Assembly (NCBI RefSeq): GCF_900101345.1
Contig: NZ_FMUX01000003.1
Location: 238,200 to 302,199 of the forward strand
Length of the DNA: 64,000 bases
Origin: Desulfoluna spongiiphila
Lineage (GTDB): Bacteria; Desulfobacterota; Desulfobacteria; Desulfobacterales; Desulfolunaceae
Direction: 5' to 3'
Part shown: positions 47,250-55,542 of the stretch, piece after piece
Position numbering within the stretch: the stretch's first letter is position 1
How the letters are laid out: every line of letters starts with the position of its first letter
Made by a program: the position numbers and the translations under genes
The notes under the pieces: generated by a model
Told to the model about the DNA's origin: nothing
Seen by the model: the letters and a program-made list of their open reading frames with translations, nothing else
The model's database searches: none

Positions 47250-47543
47250 TCACCTTTTCCCTCCCTTGCACATTCGTTCCTGCTCCTCCCTGTAAAACGA
47301 CACAATCCGATCCACGGCCTTGTATTGCCGTTCCAAAAGATCCTCGATGATGGTTCGGAGGCCCCATTTCTTAAAATCGATCTGAAGACCGTTTCCTCCA
47401 GGGGCCTCGGTTGCTTCCAGTTCGGAAAAGAACACCCCCACAGATGTGAGGAGGCGATGGACGTCTTTGATGGCATCGCAAAGTTCAGTGATCTCCGACC
47501 CTGAAAACATGACGGGGCTGGATTGGCTGTCCGGTGAAGCCAT
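47250..47543 (-). CDS. Hypothetical small helical protein
   Basis: I do not recognise this 97-residue protein. It appears all-helical (EITELCDAIKDVHRLLTSVG, then LRTIIEDLLERQYKAVDRIV) with a basic tail. The start at 47543 has AAGGAG at a good distance; a 22-residue extension to 47609 is unlikely. It lies 177 bases upstream of the racemase gene on the same strand. Confidence 0.65.
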   Translation of the reverse strand: MASPDSQSSPVMFSGSEITELCDAIKDVHRLLTSVGVFFSELEATEAPGGNGLQIDFKKWGLRTIIEDLLERQYKAVDRIVSFYREEQERMCKGGKR

Positions 47544-47774
47544 GGTGGGACTCCTTGGTGGGTTAATAGTGAACGGAGAATAGAAAGTTAATGCCGCCGA
47601 ATCAAACATATAGTATTGAAATATATAATTATTATCACATCAATTAAAAGTTCCAATTTTCCAATCATGAGGTGATTTATGACTACGCTAAAGAATCAAC
47701 CGATATTTGGGCACAATCATTGAATTTCTATATCCATGCCAAATGTTCTGGATCATTTAAAAAAGTTCTGAAAT

Positions 47775-48355
47775 CTAATGATTTTCAAAACCAGCACAAA
47801 TATATTTCACAAGATGATTTTCCCGAAACACCATATCCGCCGAAAATCCTGGGATTCGAAATACGCATTTTCCGTTTCTATTGCAGCCTTCATGACTGAC
47901 TCACGTTTCTCGAGAGGCGGTTCGCCTTGCCCATTGGCAACACAGGTCAACAATTCTGAGAGCCGATCAGCATAAAGTAATGGACTGAAGCCATCTGCCA
48001 TGCTGTCATGCATTTTTATCATGACATAGCTATAATTTTCCTCTTGGCACGGCATGGCCCTTTGGTGACAAAAGGGCCATGCTTCGGATAGAATGTAAGG
48101 TAAAGTCATTTGATACTTAATGTGCGTTTCTGTGTCCTCCCTACAATGCTGCGACAGATCACCCGCTGTACGAAATCTGTTAGAAAAATCAAGAGATTCA
48201 TCAATCAGGTGATTTAACACCAAAGTGTAAGGTTCATCGTCGAAGCAAATAGGAATTCGAAGATATCCCCCAATATTGTACTGAGTGCTCATCGGATTAA
48301 TCAACTGACCGCAACGATACCGTTCTGAAAACTTGATAAATCCATCATCCCCCAC
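47775..48355 (-). pseudogene. Frameshifted fragment of a condensation (NRPS-type) domain
   Basis: The minus strand encodes a segment resembling the N-terminal half of a condensation/acyltransferase domain: INPMSTQYNIGGYLRI, LNHLIDESLDFSNRF and KMHDSMADGFSPLLYADRL, the last in the place of the HHxxxDG active site (HDSMADG). The intact frame ends at 47807 with DFRRIWCFGKIIL. One base earlier or later in CGGCGGATATGG, another frame continues DMVFRENHLVKYICAGFENH before a stop at 47775, as expected for the next helix of such a domain. The active-site second His is Asp. It is therefore probably a decayed, truncated remnant. Low GC suggests acquisition. Confidence 0.55.
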
Positions 48356-48934
48356 TCATCAGCAGCGTGCGATGAACCGAAACCATGATCAAAAAATTAC
48401 ATCTTCATGTACCACGTAACCATTCAAAATATAGATAGATTTTACTGCAACAGACAGACCCATGCGATATCAACACAGACCAGAAACCCCCTTGAGCAAA
48501 ACAAACGAACATCAGACATCGAATCGCCCCAAGGGCGAGAAAATGAAATAAAAAACCGTGAATTGCATTTTGTTTTTTTGAAACACCTGAATTTTCTGTG
48601 ATAGCTGGCAGCAACAGCACTCTATTGCTTTGACCCGGACTTTTTCTCACTCCATAACCGGGCCAACGCCTCCACGACATGGAACCCTATCACCCACCCG
48701 GCTCAACGAATAACTTTATACGTTTAAAATAAAAGAACAAAACAACTCCAATAAGAAATTTATTGATCTTTTCCATTACTTAAAAAATTTACTCTTTCAT
48801 TAATACGTATGTTTGGGTAAAAACAGATACAATAATGGTTGATATCGACCGTAACAGTTTTCCCTTAACCAGCATAAGCCAAATTACCGAATTAATAACA
48901 GTACATTGCACGAGCAATCCCGGATTCTTTCCGT
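48356..48934. other. 579-base AT-rich intergenic region
   Basis: It lies upstream of the MocR gene and upstream of the condensation-like fragment. I see no gene with protein-like composition, and no clear promoter boxes, although TTGATA occurs near 48839. Confidence 0.35.
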
Positions 48935-50362
48935 ATGAAAAAAACACATTTCAAATATGAAACCGTATCTGAACGAATTCTTGAAATGATTGATACAGGG
49001 GTGCTGATTCCAGGAGAAAAACTGCCTTCATTGCGGGATATGAGTGACAAAATGGGCTTGAGCATTGCAACGATCATGAAATCCTATATAGATCTTGAAA
49101 GGCTCGGGGTCGTTGAAGCACGGCCGCAATCGGGATTCTATGCCACCGGTCTTACGGCGCCTCAAGCACCGCTGCCGGAGAAGTCCTCCATACGACTCCA
49201 ACCCACGAAAATCAACAAATCCAACCTTCACCGATCCATACTGAAGGCCATGTCTTCCCCGGATATCGTACCGCTTAACGGTGCGGTCCCATCGGAGGAG
49301 CTTCTCGCAGGTAAAGAGCTCAAGAAAATCATCAAACAGTTACTCAATACCCCAGGGTTTGAACTGATGCGATATGAGGAACCCCAGGGATCATTTCAGC
49401 TGAGAAACCAGATCGCCTGCCACATCAGCGACTATACGTTCAAAGCTGACGCCGAAAAAATCATCATTACAACCGGAGCAACCCAGTCCCTGGATATTGT
49501 CCTTCGAACACTCACACATCCTGGTGATACGGTACTGCTTGAGTCCCCGACATTTTTCGGATACCTTCCCCTCCTTGAATCCCTTGGGTTATACGCCCTT
49601 GAAATACCGACTGACGTTTCAAGCGGAATCGAAATCGATGATCTCCGAAAAGCAATCGATGCATATGAGGTCAAGGCATGCATACTTCAACCGGACTTTG
49701 GCAACCCCGTATCGTTTCGTTACCCAGACAAAAAAAAGAGTGAGATAACCGCTCTTTTAGAAAGTCGCTCGATTCTTTTGATAGAGGATGTCACCTACCG
49801 AGACCTCAGCTATGATCATCTTCACCTGAAAAGCCTGGCATCATTCGAGGAGTCCGGACATGTGGTCCAGGTTTCTTCGTTTTCCAAAACCATAGGGCCC
49901 GGTGGCGTTGGCTGGATCGTTCCCGGGAAGTATTACGAAAAACTGATGCAAACAAGATGCGCAAGTGCAATGAACACATCAAAACTGATTCAGAATGCGT
50001 TTGCCGAATATCTATCAAGCGGCCACTACGGGAGGCACCTCAAACGCATGAGTGCCGCTTTCAGTAATCAAACGACCACGTATCGGAATCATATCGCCAC
50101 CTACTTTCCTCACGGTACGTGCATTACCAGACCCGAAGGAGGATTTCTTTTGTGGGTTGAGTTACCGCCAAGCATTGACACGGGAAAACTATACAAAAAG
50201 ACACTTACCCGGAACATCGCCTTTGCTCCCGGGACCATCTTCACATCTCAAGAGAAGTACACCAATTGTATGAGAATCAATTGCGGATACCCCTGGAGTG
50301 ATAAAATGGAACAGGCGATCAAAATAATTGGGGATACCGCCAGTCATATGATGGACACATAA
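48935..50362 (+). CDS. MocR-type (GntR/aminotransferase) transcriptional regulator
   Basis: A 475-residue regulator. Residues 1-75 form a GntR winged helix (YETVSERILEMIDTGVLIPG; LPSLRDMSDKMGLSIATIMK). The rest is a class I aminotransferase fold with the PLP lysine in SSFSKTIGPGGVGWI. MocR proteins use PLP adducts of amino acids or vitamin B6 to control nearby genes. The closest likely targets are the racemase and fragment upstream. GC content is lower than the window average. The ribosome site is weak. Confidence 0.92.
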   Translation: MKKTHFKYETVSERILEMIDTGVLIPGEKLPSLRDMSDKMGLSIATIMKSYIDLERLGVVEARPQSGFYATGLTAPQAPLPEKSSIRLQPTKINKSNLHRSILKAMSSPDIVPLNGAVPSEELLAGKELKKIIKQLLNTPGFELMRYEEPQGSFQLRNQIACHISDYTFKADAEKIIITTGATQSLDIVLRTLTHPGDTVLLESPTFFGYLPLLESLGLYALEIPTDVSSGIEIDDLRKAIDAYEVKACILQPDFGNPVSFRYPDKKKSEITALLESRSILLIEDVTYRDLSYDHLHLKSLASFEESGHVVQVSSFSKTIGPGGVGWIVPGKYYEKLMQTRCASAMNTSKLIQNAFAEYLSSGHYGRHLKRMSAAFSNQTTTYRNHIATYFPHGTCITRPEGGFLLWVELPPSIDTGKLYKKTLTRNIAFAPGTIFTSQEKYTNCMRINCGYPWSDKMEQAIKIIGDTASHMMDT

Positions 50363-50467
50363 AACCGATGGGAGCCACACCAAGGTCCCATGTCATCTTG
50401 CCACCACGGGAAAAGGCCCTCCTTCTTTACAGCCCGCCGCCTGGAGTTCAGCGTCTCGCCCCCGCCC

Positions 50468-50509
50468 ACAAAAAAAAACACCCCCTGAAGCGATGCTTCA
50501 GGGGGTGTT
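50468..50509 (-). terminator. Strong terminator of the PilJ-like receptor gene
   Basis: On the minus strand a perfect 15-bp stem, AACACCCCCTGAAGC with GCTTCAGGGGGTGTT (50477-50491 and 50495-50509), is followed by a long T tract. Confidence 0.92.
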
Positions 50510-50549
50510 GATAAGAGCCGCCTGTCTTCAGGCAAGGGGAGATTTTGAC

Positions 50550-52769
50550 CTAAGCTTCGTCCACAGTAAAGGCCGCAATGGAGCCCATCATGGCCTGTGC
50601 CGTCTCTTCCATCTCGTTCATGCGGGCGGCGGTGGCAAGGCTGGCCTCGGAGGTATCGACGCTGATGGCACCGATGGATTCCATGGCCCGGGTGATCTTT
50701 TCCGATTCCTTGGCCTGCTCTTCGGAGGTCTGCGAGATGCCCCCGATGAGGATGGCAAGCTCCCCGGAAACATCCCGGATCTCCTCCAGCTTGGTGTGGG
50801 CGTCGTCGGCCCGCTGAGAGCCTTCCACCACCCTCTGGATACTGGCGTCCATACTGGCCCCGGCCTCGGTGATCTCCCCCTGGATGTTCTTCACCAGGGT
50901 GTCGATCTGCTTGGTGGAGTTGGTGGACCGCTCCGCAAGGCGCTGGACCTCTTCGGCGACCACGGCAAAACCCCGGCCTGCGTCTCCTGCCATGGCCGCC
51001 TGGATGGAGGCGTTCAGGGCCAGGATCGAGGTCCGGTCGGCGATGTCGCCGATGATCTGAACGATGTTGCCGATCTCCTGGGAACTCTCGCCGAGGCGCT
51101 TGATGGCCCGGGCGGTCTCCTGGACGTTTTCGCGGATGGCCGCCATAGACGCGTTGGTCTTGCTTACCGCCTCGGCCCCTTCACGGGCGCTCACCGTGGA
51201 CTGCTCCGACACTTCGGCCGACTGCACGGCGCTGCCGGCAACGCGGCGGATGGTATCAGCCATGGCCCTGATGGCGCCGATGGCCCCTGTGATCTGCTCG
51301 GCCTGGAGGGTACTGGTCTCGGCCAGCTTTTCCGTGGATTCATGGACCACGCCCGAGGTTTCGGTCACGCGTCCCGCAGCGGTTTTTACCTCCCGGACCA
51401 CCTGCCCGATCTGCTCGGCCATGAGGTTGAAGGAGTCGGCAATGGCCCCTGTCATGTCCTCGGTCACCTCCGCCCGCACCGTGAGGTCCCCTTCGGTAAG
51501 GCCGCTGATTTCCGTCAAGAGCTTCATGACACTGTCTTGAATGGCGTCACGCTCTTCACGGCTCTGGATAAGGGAGAGGGTGTTGTCGAGCATGGCGTTG
51601 AGGCTCTCGGCCATGATGCCGAGTTCGTCGCCACTCATGACATCGGCTCGGGCAGTAAAGTTACCGATACCGATCTCACTGAAGAGATTCATGATGTTGT
51701 TGACCGGCCTTACAACAATCCGCCTTGCCACCAGCCAGACAACGCCCAGGCAAAAGAGCACGGCCACCACGGCGCCGACGGAGATCTTGGCAATCAAGGC
51801 GTTGATGGGGGCTACGATCTCCGATTTTTCAACGGCCATGCCCACCACCATGCCGGTGGTGGGAAGCAGGGAGAACACATAGTAAATCTCTTTTCCGTCC
51901 GAAGCCCGCGCCTGTTCCAGCATTCCGCCTGTGTGCTCTTTGAAGAACCGGAAAAAGGCGTCGTTGTACCCGGGCTCATCATACACCGCAGCCCCCACCT
52001 TTTTGTCCCCGAACAATTCGCCGGCAAGGATCGTCCCCTTGGCACTGACAAGAAAGGTTTTGGCTGTTTGGTAGGGCTTGAGCTTTTTCAGGTTCACCTG
52101 TGCGTTGATCATGGACATGTCCACGGACACAACGCCTTTAAACGCCCTGTCGACGATGATGGGATGCACAATGGAGACGGTGGGCACACCACGGGTCAGA
52201 TAGACATCCGAATAATGCATCAGGTCTTTTACATCGCTGCCGGCAAGCATCTCGTTGGCCTTTTTCTTAGGCACCTGATACCACCCCTTGGCGGTCTGGA
52301 TACTCTTGCTGGGAACCATCTCGTCGCGCTTGAGCCCGTCTTTCCAGTAGTAGAACGGAAGAAACCGGCCGTTGATGGTATGCACGCTGTCCTCAACGTA
52401 CGCCTCATCCTGACCGTCTGCGTTGGGCTCGTAGTTGATGGCAATACCGAAACAGCTGGGAAATGCCTTTACCCCTGCCTTGATCTGCTCAAGGGTCCCT
52501 TCACGGTCGCCGAAAACCCCCGTGGCCTGGGATATGGCCGTTGCCCGCACCATCTGCGCGGTGGCTGAAATGTCCGCCTCGGTGGACTGGGCCACACGCT
52601 GAATCGAGGACAGCATCAGCTCATGGCTGTTGGCAATAAGGTTAGCACGGTACGAGTTGATGATGGTCATCAACAAGGCCGCCATAACCACAATGATCAT
52701 CGATACAATGCCAAAAGAGAGCTTGGTACCGATCTTGAGGCTCTGAAAAAACGATTTTAAGCGTTCCAA
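50550..52769 (-). CDS. Methyl-accepting chemotaxis protein, PilJ-like tip, dCache sensor
   Basis: A 739-residue chemoreceptor ending the chemosensory cluster. It has a membrane helix (LSFGIVSMIIVVMAALLMTI), a large periplasmic double-Cache domain (DSVHTINGRFLPFYYW; GVPTVSIVHPIIV), a second helix near residue 350, HAMP and a signalling hairpin. The tip is IADRTSILALNASIQAAMAG with FAVVAEEVQRLAERS, as in PilJ of Pil-Chp systems and unlike the other three receptors here. The likely start is TTG 52769 with AAGGAG upstream; GTG 52805 is the alternative. It probably signals to the CheA at 56523. Confidence 0.92.
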   Translation of the reverse strand: MERLKSFFQSLKIGTKLSFGIVSMIIVVMAALLMTIINSYRANLIANSHELMLSSIQRVAQSTEADISATAQMVRATAISQATGVFGDREGTLEQIKAGVKAFPSCFGIAINYEPNADGQDEAYVEDSVHTINGRFLPFYYWKDGLKRDEMVPSKSIQTAKGWYQVPKKKANEMLAGSDVKDLMHYSDVYLTRGVPTVSIVHPIIVDRAFKGVVSVDMSMINAQVNLKKLKPYQTAKTFLVSAKGTILAGELFGDKKVGAAVYDEPGYNDAFFRFFKEHTGGMLEQARASDGKEIYYVFSLLPTTGMVVGMAVEKSEIVAPINALIAKISVGAVVAVLFCLGVVWLVARRIVVRPVNNIMNLFSEIGIGNFTARADVMSGDELGIMAESLNAMLDNTLSLIQSREERDAIQDSVMKLLTEISGLTEGDLTVRAEVTEDMTGAIADSFNLMAEQIGQVVREVKTAAGRVTETSGVVHESTEKLAETSTLQAEQITGAIGAIRAMADTIRRVAGSAVQSAEVSEQSTVSAREGAEAVSKTNASMAAIRENVQETARAIKRLGESSQEIGNIVQIIGDIADRTSILALNASIQAAMAGDAGRGFAVVAEEVQRLAERSTNSTKQIDTLVKNIQGEITEAGASMDASIQRVVEGSQRADDAHTKLEEIRDVSGELAILIGGISQTSEEQAKESEKITRAMESIGAISVDTSEASLATAARMNEMEETAQAMMGSIAAFTVDEA

Positions 52770-52818
52770 TGCGCCACTCCTTCCTTGTCGTGACAGCCTG
52801 TGCACAGGAGGCCGTCAA

Positions 52819-52842
52819 AAAAGCCCCGTGTCATCAGGGGAT
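52819..52842 (-). terminator. Weak terminator between cheY and the receptor gene
   Basis: On the minus strand CCCC-TGATGACAC-GGGG is followed by C and six T residues, directly after the response regulator gene. It could attenuate receptor expression. Confidence 0.45.
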
Positions 52843-52864
52843 ATTCCAAACCGTACCCGTTCAA

Positions 52865-53230
52865 TCAGAGCAGCGCCTTCACCGCACTCAGGTACTCATC
52901 GGTATCAAAGGGCTTGGTCATGTACCCGTCGGCACCCTGCTTCGTGCCCCAGAACCGATCGCTGTCCTGGGTTTTGCTGGTGAGCATGATGATCTTGATA
53001 TCCTGGGTATCCGGGGCCGTCTTCAGCTGTCGGCACACCTGAAAGCCGTTTTTCTTCGGCAGGATCACATCCAGGACAATGAGATCGGGATGCTCTCCGG
53101 TTGCTTTTTCAAGGGCCTCTTCCCCATCCACGGCCGTGATGACCTCATACCCCGCCTCGGTAAGGGGGGTGGTCATAAGGATCATGTTCGTCGGGCTGTC
53201 CTCGACAACCAGAATTGTATTTTTTGCCAT
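52865..53230 (-). CDS. CheY-like response regulator
   Basis: A 121-residue single-domain receiver with no output domain. It has LVVEDSPTN at the acidic pocket, phospho-acceptor Asp in LIVLDVILPKKNG (about 53), Thr in IIMLTSKT and Lys in YMTKPFD. It is PilG/PilH-like in context. GGAG precedes the ATG. It lies between a small protein gene and the PilJ-like receptor, and should receive phosphate from CheA. Confidence 0.93.
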   Translation of the reverse strand: MAKNTILVVEDSPTNMILMTTPLTEAGYEVITAVDGEEALEKATGEHPDLIVLDVILPKKNGFQVCRQLKTAPDTQDIKIIMLTSKTQDSDRFWGTKQGADGYMTKPFDTDEYLSAVKALL

Positions 53231-53321
53231 TGTTTCACTCCAGAATTACTCAAAAAAAACATGCACTGCCAACGCACAAAGCTGTCAGGGCGCCCATGGG
53301 CACCCCGCCGGTGGCCGGGCC

Positions 53322-53477
53322 CTACCGCTTCACAAACTGATCGATACCCTCTTCCTTCCACACCTTCAGCGTCTTTTCGTCCTTGGGGTTGATCTTCACC
53401 CCGATGGCGTTGACGGGAACGTCGTGCTTCTTCTGCACATCAATCCAGTTTTTCTTCACAGAGTTGTCGATGGTCAT
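53322..53477 (-). CDS. 51-residue conserved-looking small protein
   Basis: A short frame (ATG 53477, TAG 53322-53324) encodes a basic, hydrophilic protein that begins MTIDNSVKKNWIDVQKKH and ends EEGIDQFVKR. It contains VNAIGVKINPKDEKTL, a beta-strand-like core, and has no membrane segment or cysteines. AGGGAGGG lies about ten bases upstream of ATG. It is between the M16 peptidase and CheY genes on the same strand, in line with the cluster. The function is unknown. Confidence 0.6.
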   Translation of the reverse strand: MTIDNSVKKNWIDVQKKHDVPVNAIGVKINPKDEKTLKVWKEEGIDQFVKR

Positions 53478-53517
53478 GATAAAAAGCCCTCCCTTAGTCT
53501 ATTCCTGGGTTCTCATA

Positions 53518-53569
53518 GCCTCCGGCAGGCCTGCCGGAAGACAAACACTTAAAAAAATCTAACAAACAG
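53518..53569 (+). repeat. Module A of the GCCTCCGGC element, diverged
   Basis: GCCTCCGGCAGGCCTGCCGG is followed by AACACTTAAAAAAATCT and AACAAACAG. It lies in the gap between the small protein and the peptidase genes. Confidence 0.6.
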
Positions 53570-53610
53570 AGTCCAAACAACATCAACGGCTCCCGCCGGG
53601 GCCATCGGCT

Positions 53611-54897
53611 TCAGGCAAAATCCGCCAGAAGCGCCTCGATGCCCTTACGGGTGAACGTCTCCGGGCCTTCGGGCCCCACCACGGAAATCGCCACATCCCC
53701 CAGGGCACGGGCAAGATCACCTCCGGCCATGGCCGCAAGTGCCCCTTTGTCCACGGAGTCGATGGCGGACAGGATCTCCTCTCCGGAGAGAAAGCGATCG
53801 AAGTAAAAAGCCTGGGTGGCGAGCCGGCTCATGCGGGTGCTGGAGTTCTCCGAGGAGATGAGGTGCTGGGCGCGCAGCTGCATCCGCGCCTTCCACAACT
53901 CCTCGTCGGAGACCGGGTCATCCCCTGAAGCCAGCTTCCACAGCTCCACCAGCACAAGGCAAAGGACCTGGGTGAGGTATTCCGGGGCCGTGCTGCCCTC
54001 AATCACGAACATGCCGTCATCGGCGTAAGCGTGGTATTCCGAGCCGATGCGGTACACCAGGCCCCGCTCCTCCCTCAACCGGGCGTAGAGCCGGGAGCTC
54101 GACCCGCCGCCGATGATGCTGTTGAGCAGGTGAACCCCGTAGCGGCCCTCGTCCGCATAGGGCAGGCAGCGAAGCCCGATGGCAAAATAGGCCTGGGACA
54201 CAGGCACATTCTCCACCACCACCCCGGGTGCAAAGGACGGCAAGGGGGTATGGGTCTTCTCCCCCGTGCCGAGCATCCGCCAGAAGGCATCGCGCACCTG
54301 GGAGAGAAAATCCCCATGGTTCACGTTGCCCGCGGCCGCCACGATCATGCGGTCGGGGAGGTAGTACCGGTGGACAAAATAGATCAGGTCCGCACGGGTC
54401 AACCGCCGGACCACCTCAGGAAACCCCGCCACGGGGCGCCCCAGGGGGTGACGGCCCCAGACATGGGATTTCAGGGCGTCGTGGGCGCGGGACGACGGGA
54501 TGTCGGCGGCTCCGTCGATCTCCCGTAGGACCGAGTGTTTCTCCTTCTCCAGGGCCTCTTCAGGAAACACGGAGTTCAGAAGAATGTCTCCCATGAGATC
54601 CAGGGCATAGGTGGTGTAATCATCCAGGACCGTTGCGGTGTAACAGGTGTAATCCCGGGTGGTGAAGGCTCCCATCTGACCGCCGGACTCGTCCATCATC
54701 AGGGCAATGTCCCGGGCGCTTCGGCTTCCCGTGCCCTGGAACATCATGTGCTCGGCCAGATGGGCCAGGCCGTGGCTCCCCAGGGGTTCGTCCCGGGGAC
54801 CGGCATCGACCATGATCCCCACGGACACGGACCGGGTCTCGGGCATGGACTCCGTCACCACACGGATACCGTTTTCAAGCGTCGTGGCAGAATACAT
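53611..54897 (-). CDS. M16-family zinc metallopeptidase
   Basis: A 428-residue pitrilysin/processing-peptidase-like protein. The inverted zinc motif is complete: HLAEHMMF (HxxEH, about residues 46-50), with the distal Glu in EEALEKEKHSVLREI. The second half carries the inactive partner domain with LNSIIGGGSSSRLYARLREERGLVY, the R/Y clamp. It has no signal peptide. It overlaps the start region of the CheW-like gene upstream by 23 bases, so it is co-transcribed with chemosensory genes, which is an odd place for it. Confidence 0.92.
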   Translation of the reverse strand: MYSATTLENGIRVVTESMPETRSVSVGIMVDAGPRDEPLGSHGLAHLAEHMMFQGTGSRSARDIALMMDESGGQMGAFTTRDYTCYTATVLDDYTTYALDLMGDILLNSVFPEEALEKEKHSVLREIDGAADIPSSRAHDALKSHVWGRHPLGRPVAGFPEVVRRLTRADLIYFVHRYYLPDRMIVAAAGNVNHGDFLSQVRDAFWRMLGTGEKTHTPLPSFAPGVVVENVPVSQAYFAIGLRCLPYADEGRYGVHLLNSIIGGGSSSRLYARLREERGLVYRIGSEYHAYADDGMFVIEGSTAPEYLTQVLCLVLVELWKLASGDDPVSDEELWKARMQLRAQHLISSENSSTRMSRLATQAFYFDRFLSGEEILSAIDSVDKGALAAMAGGDLARALGDVAISVVGPEGPETFTRKGIEALLADFA

Positions 54898-55402
54898 GAT
54901 TCAACTCTCCGCCCAGGATGTGTTCGAGATGGGGCACCACAAGCAGCCCTTCGTCCCAGCGGTACACGCCCTTCACCGCAGGCAGCCGGGCTTCGTCCAG
55001 GTAAGCCCCCGCACACAGGGGCTCTGTCCGGGGCGCATTGCCGAGCAGCCTGGCCCCCGGGGCGATGCGCACAAGGGCTCGTTTCCAATTATCCGGCTCG
55101 CCAGACGAACCCGTTTTGCGCACCACAAGCATGCGCGTGCCGTTGTACCCGCTGGTGTCCCCGGCAAACCCAAGGAGGGTCTCAAGGGAAAGCACCGGCA
55201 GGGCAAGCCCCCGCCAGCCCGATATCCCGCTGACATACGGCGGGGCAAAGGGCACCCCGGAAAACGCAAGGGCGCCCAGGATATCCTCCACCTGGGAGAT
55301 GCCGAACAGAAAACTCACCGCCTCGCCCCCGGGGAAGGTCCCCACGGCAGGTGCCAGGATCAGGGATCCCGAGGCGGCTGCTTTGTACTCACTCACATCC
55401 AT
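54875..55402 (-). CDS. CheW-like adaptor protein (divergent)
   Basis: A 175-residue protein with one CheW-like domain: FLFGISQVEDILGAL, PPYVSGISGWRGLALPVLSLETLLG (the SGISNIRG-type core) and a C-terminal GVYRWDEGLLVVPHLEHILGG. The middle is glycine-rich. It should couple a receptor or act as a scaffold in the array. It overlaps the M16 gene and follows another CheW-type gene. Confidence 0.82.
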   Translation of the reverse strand: MDVSEYKAAASGSLILAPAVGTFPGGEAVSFLFGISQVEDILGALAFSGVPFAPPYVSGISGWRGLALPVLSLETLLGFAGDTSGYNGTRMLVVRKTGSSGEPDNWKRALVRIAPGARLLGNAPRTEPLCAGAYLDEARLPAVKGVYRWDEGLLVVPHLEHILGGELNHVFCHDA

Positions 55403-55430
55403 GGGTCTCTCTTTTCATTCAAACGAAAGA

Positions 55431-55542
55431 GCCTCCGGCGGCCTTGCCGGGGGCTGAACTTTTAAAAAATTTGATACACAGATCTTAACAACACCGATTC
55501 AGGCCGGCTGAATCAAACGCCCGTCCGCAACCTGCTTTCAAG
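55431..55542. repeat. GCCTCCGGC composite element, truncated at a gene end
   Basis: Module A (55431-55482) and linker (GATTCAG ... TGAATCAAA) are followed by CCGCAACCTGCTTTCAAG, where the match ends. The missing part is hairpin I and the terminal repeat. The conserved CTGCTTTCAAG contains the stop codon (55538-55540) of the CheW-like gene on the minus strand. Confidence 0.75.

Noticed and set aside
47672-47899. 75-codon plus-strand frame
   Set aside because: It lies antisense to the condensation-domain fragment, has no ribosome site, and its content is explained by that fragment.
48405-48680. 91-codon minus-strand frame
   Set aside because: No ribosome site, a composition rich in Cys, Trp and Phe without pattern, and no neighbour logic.
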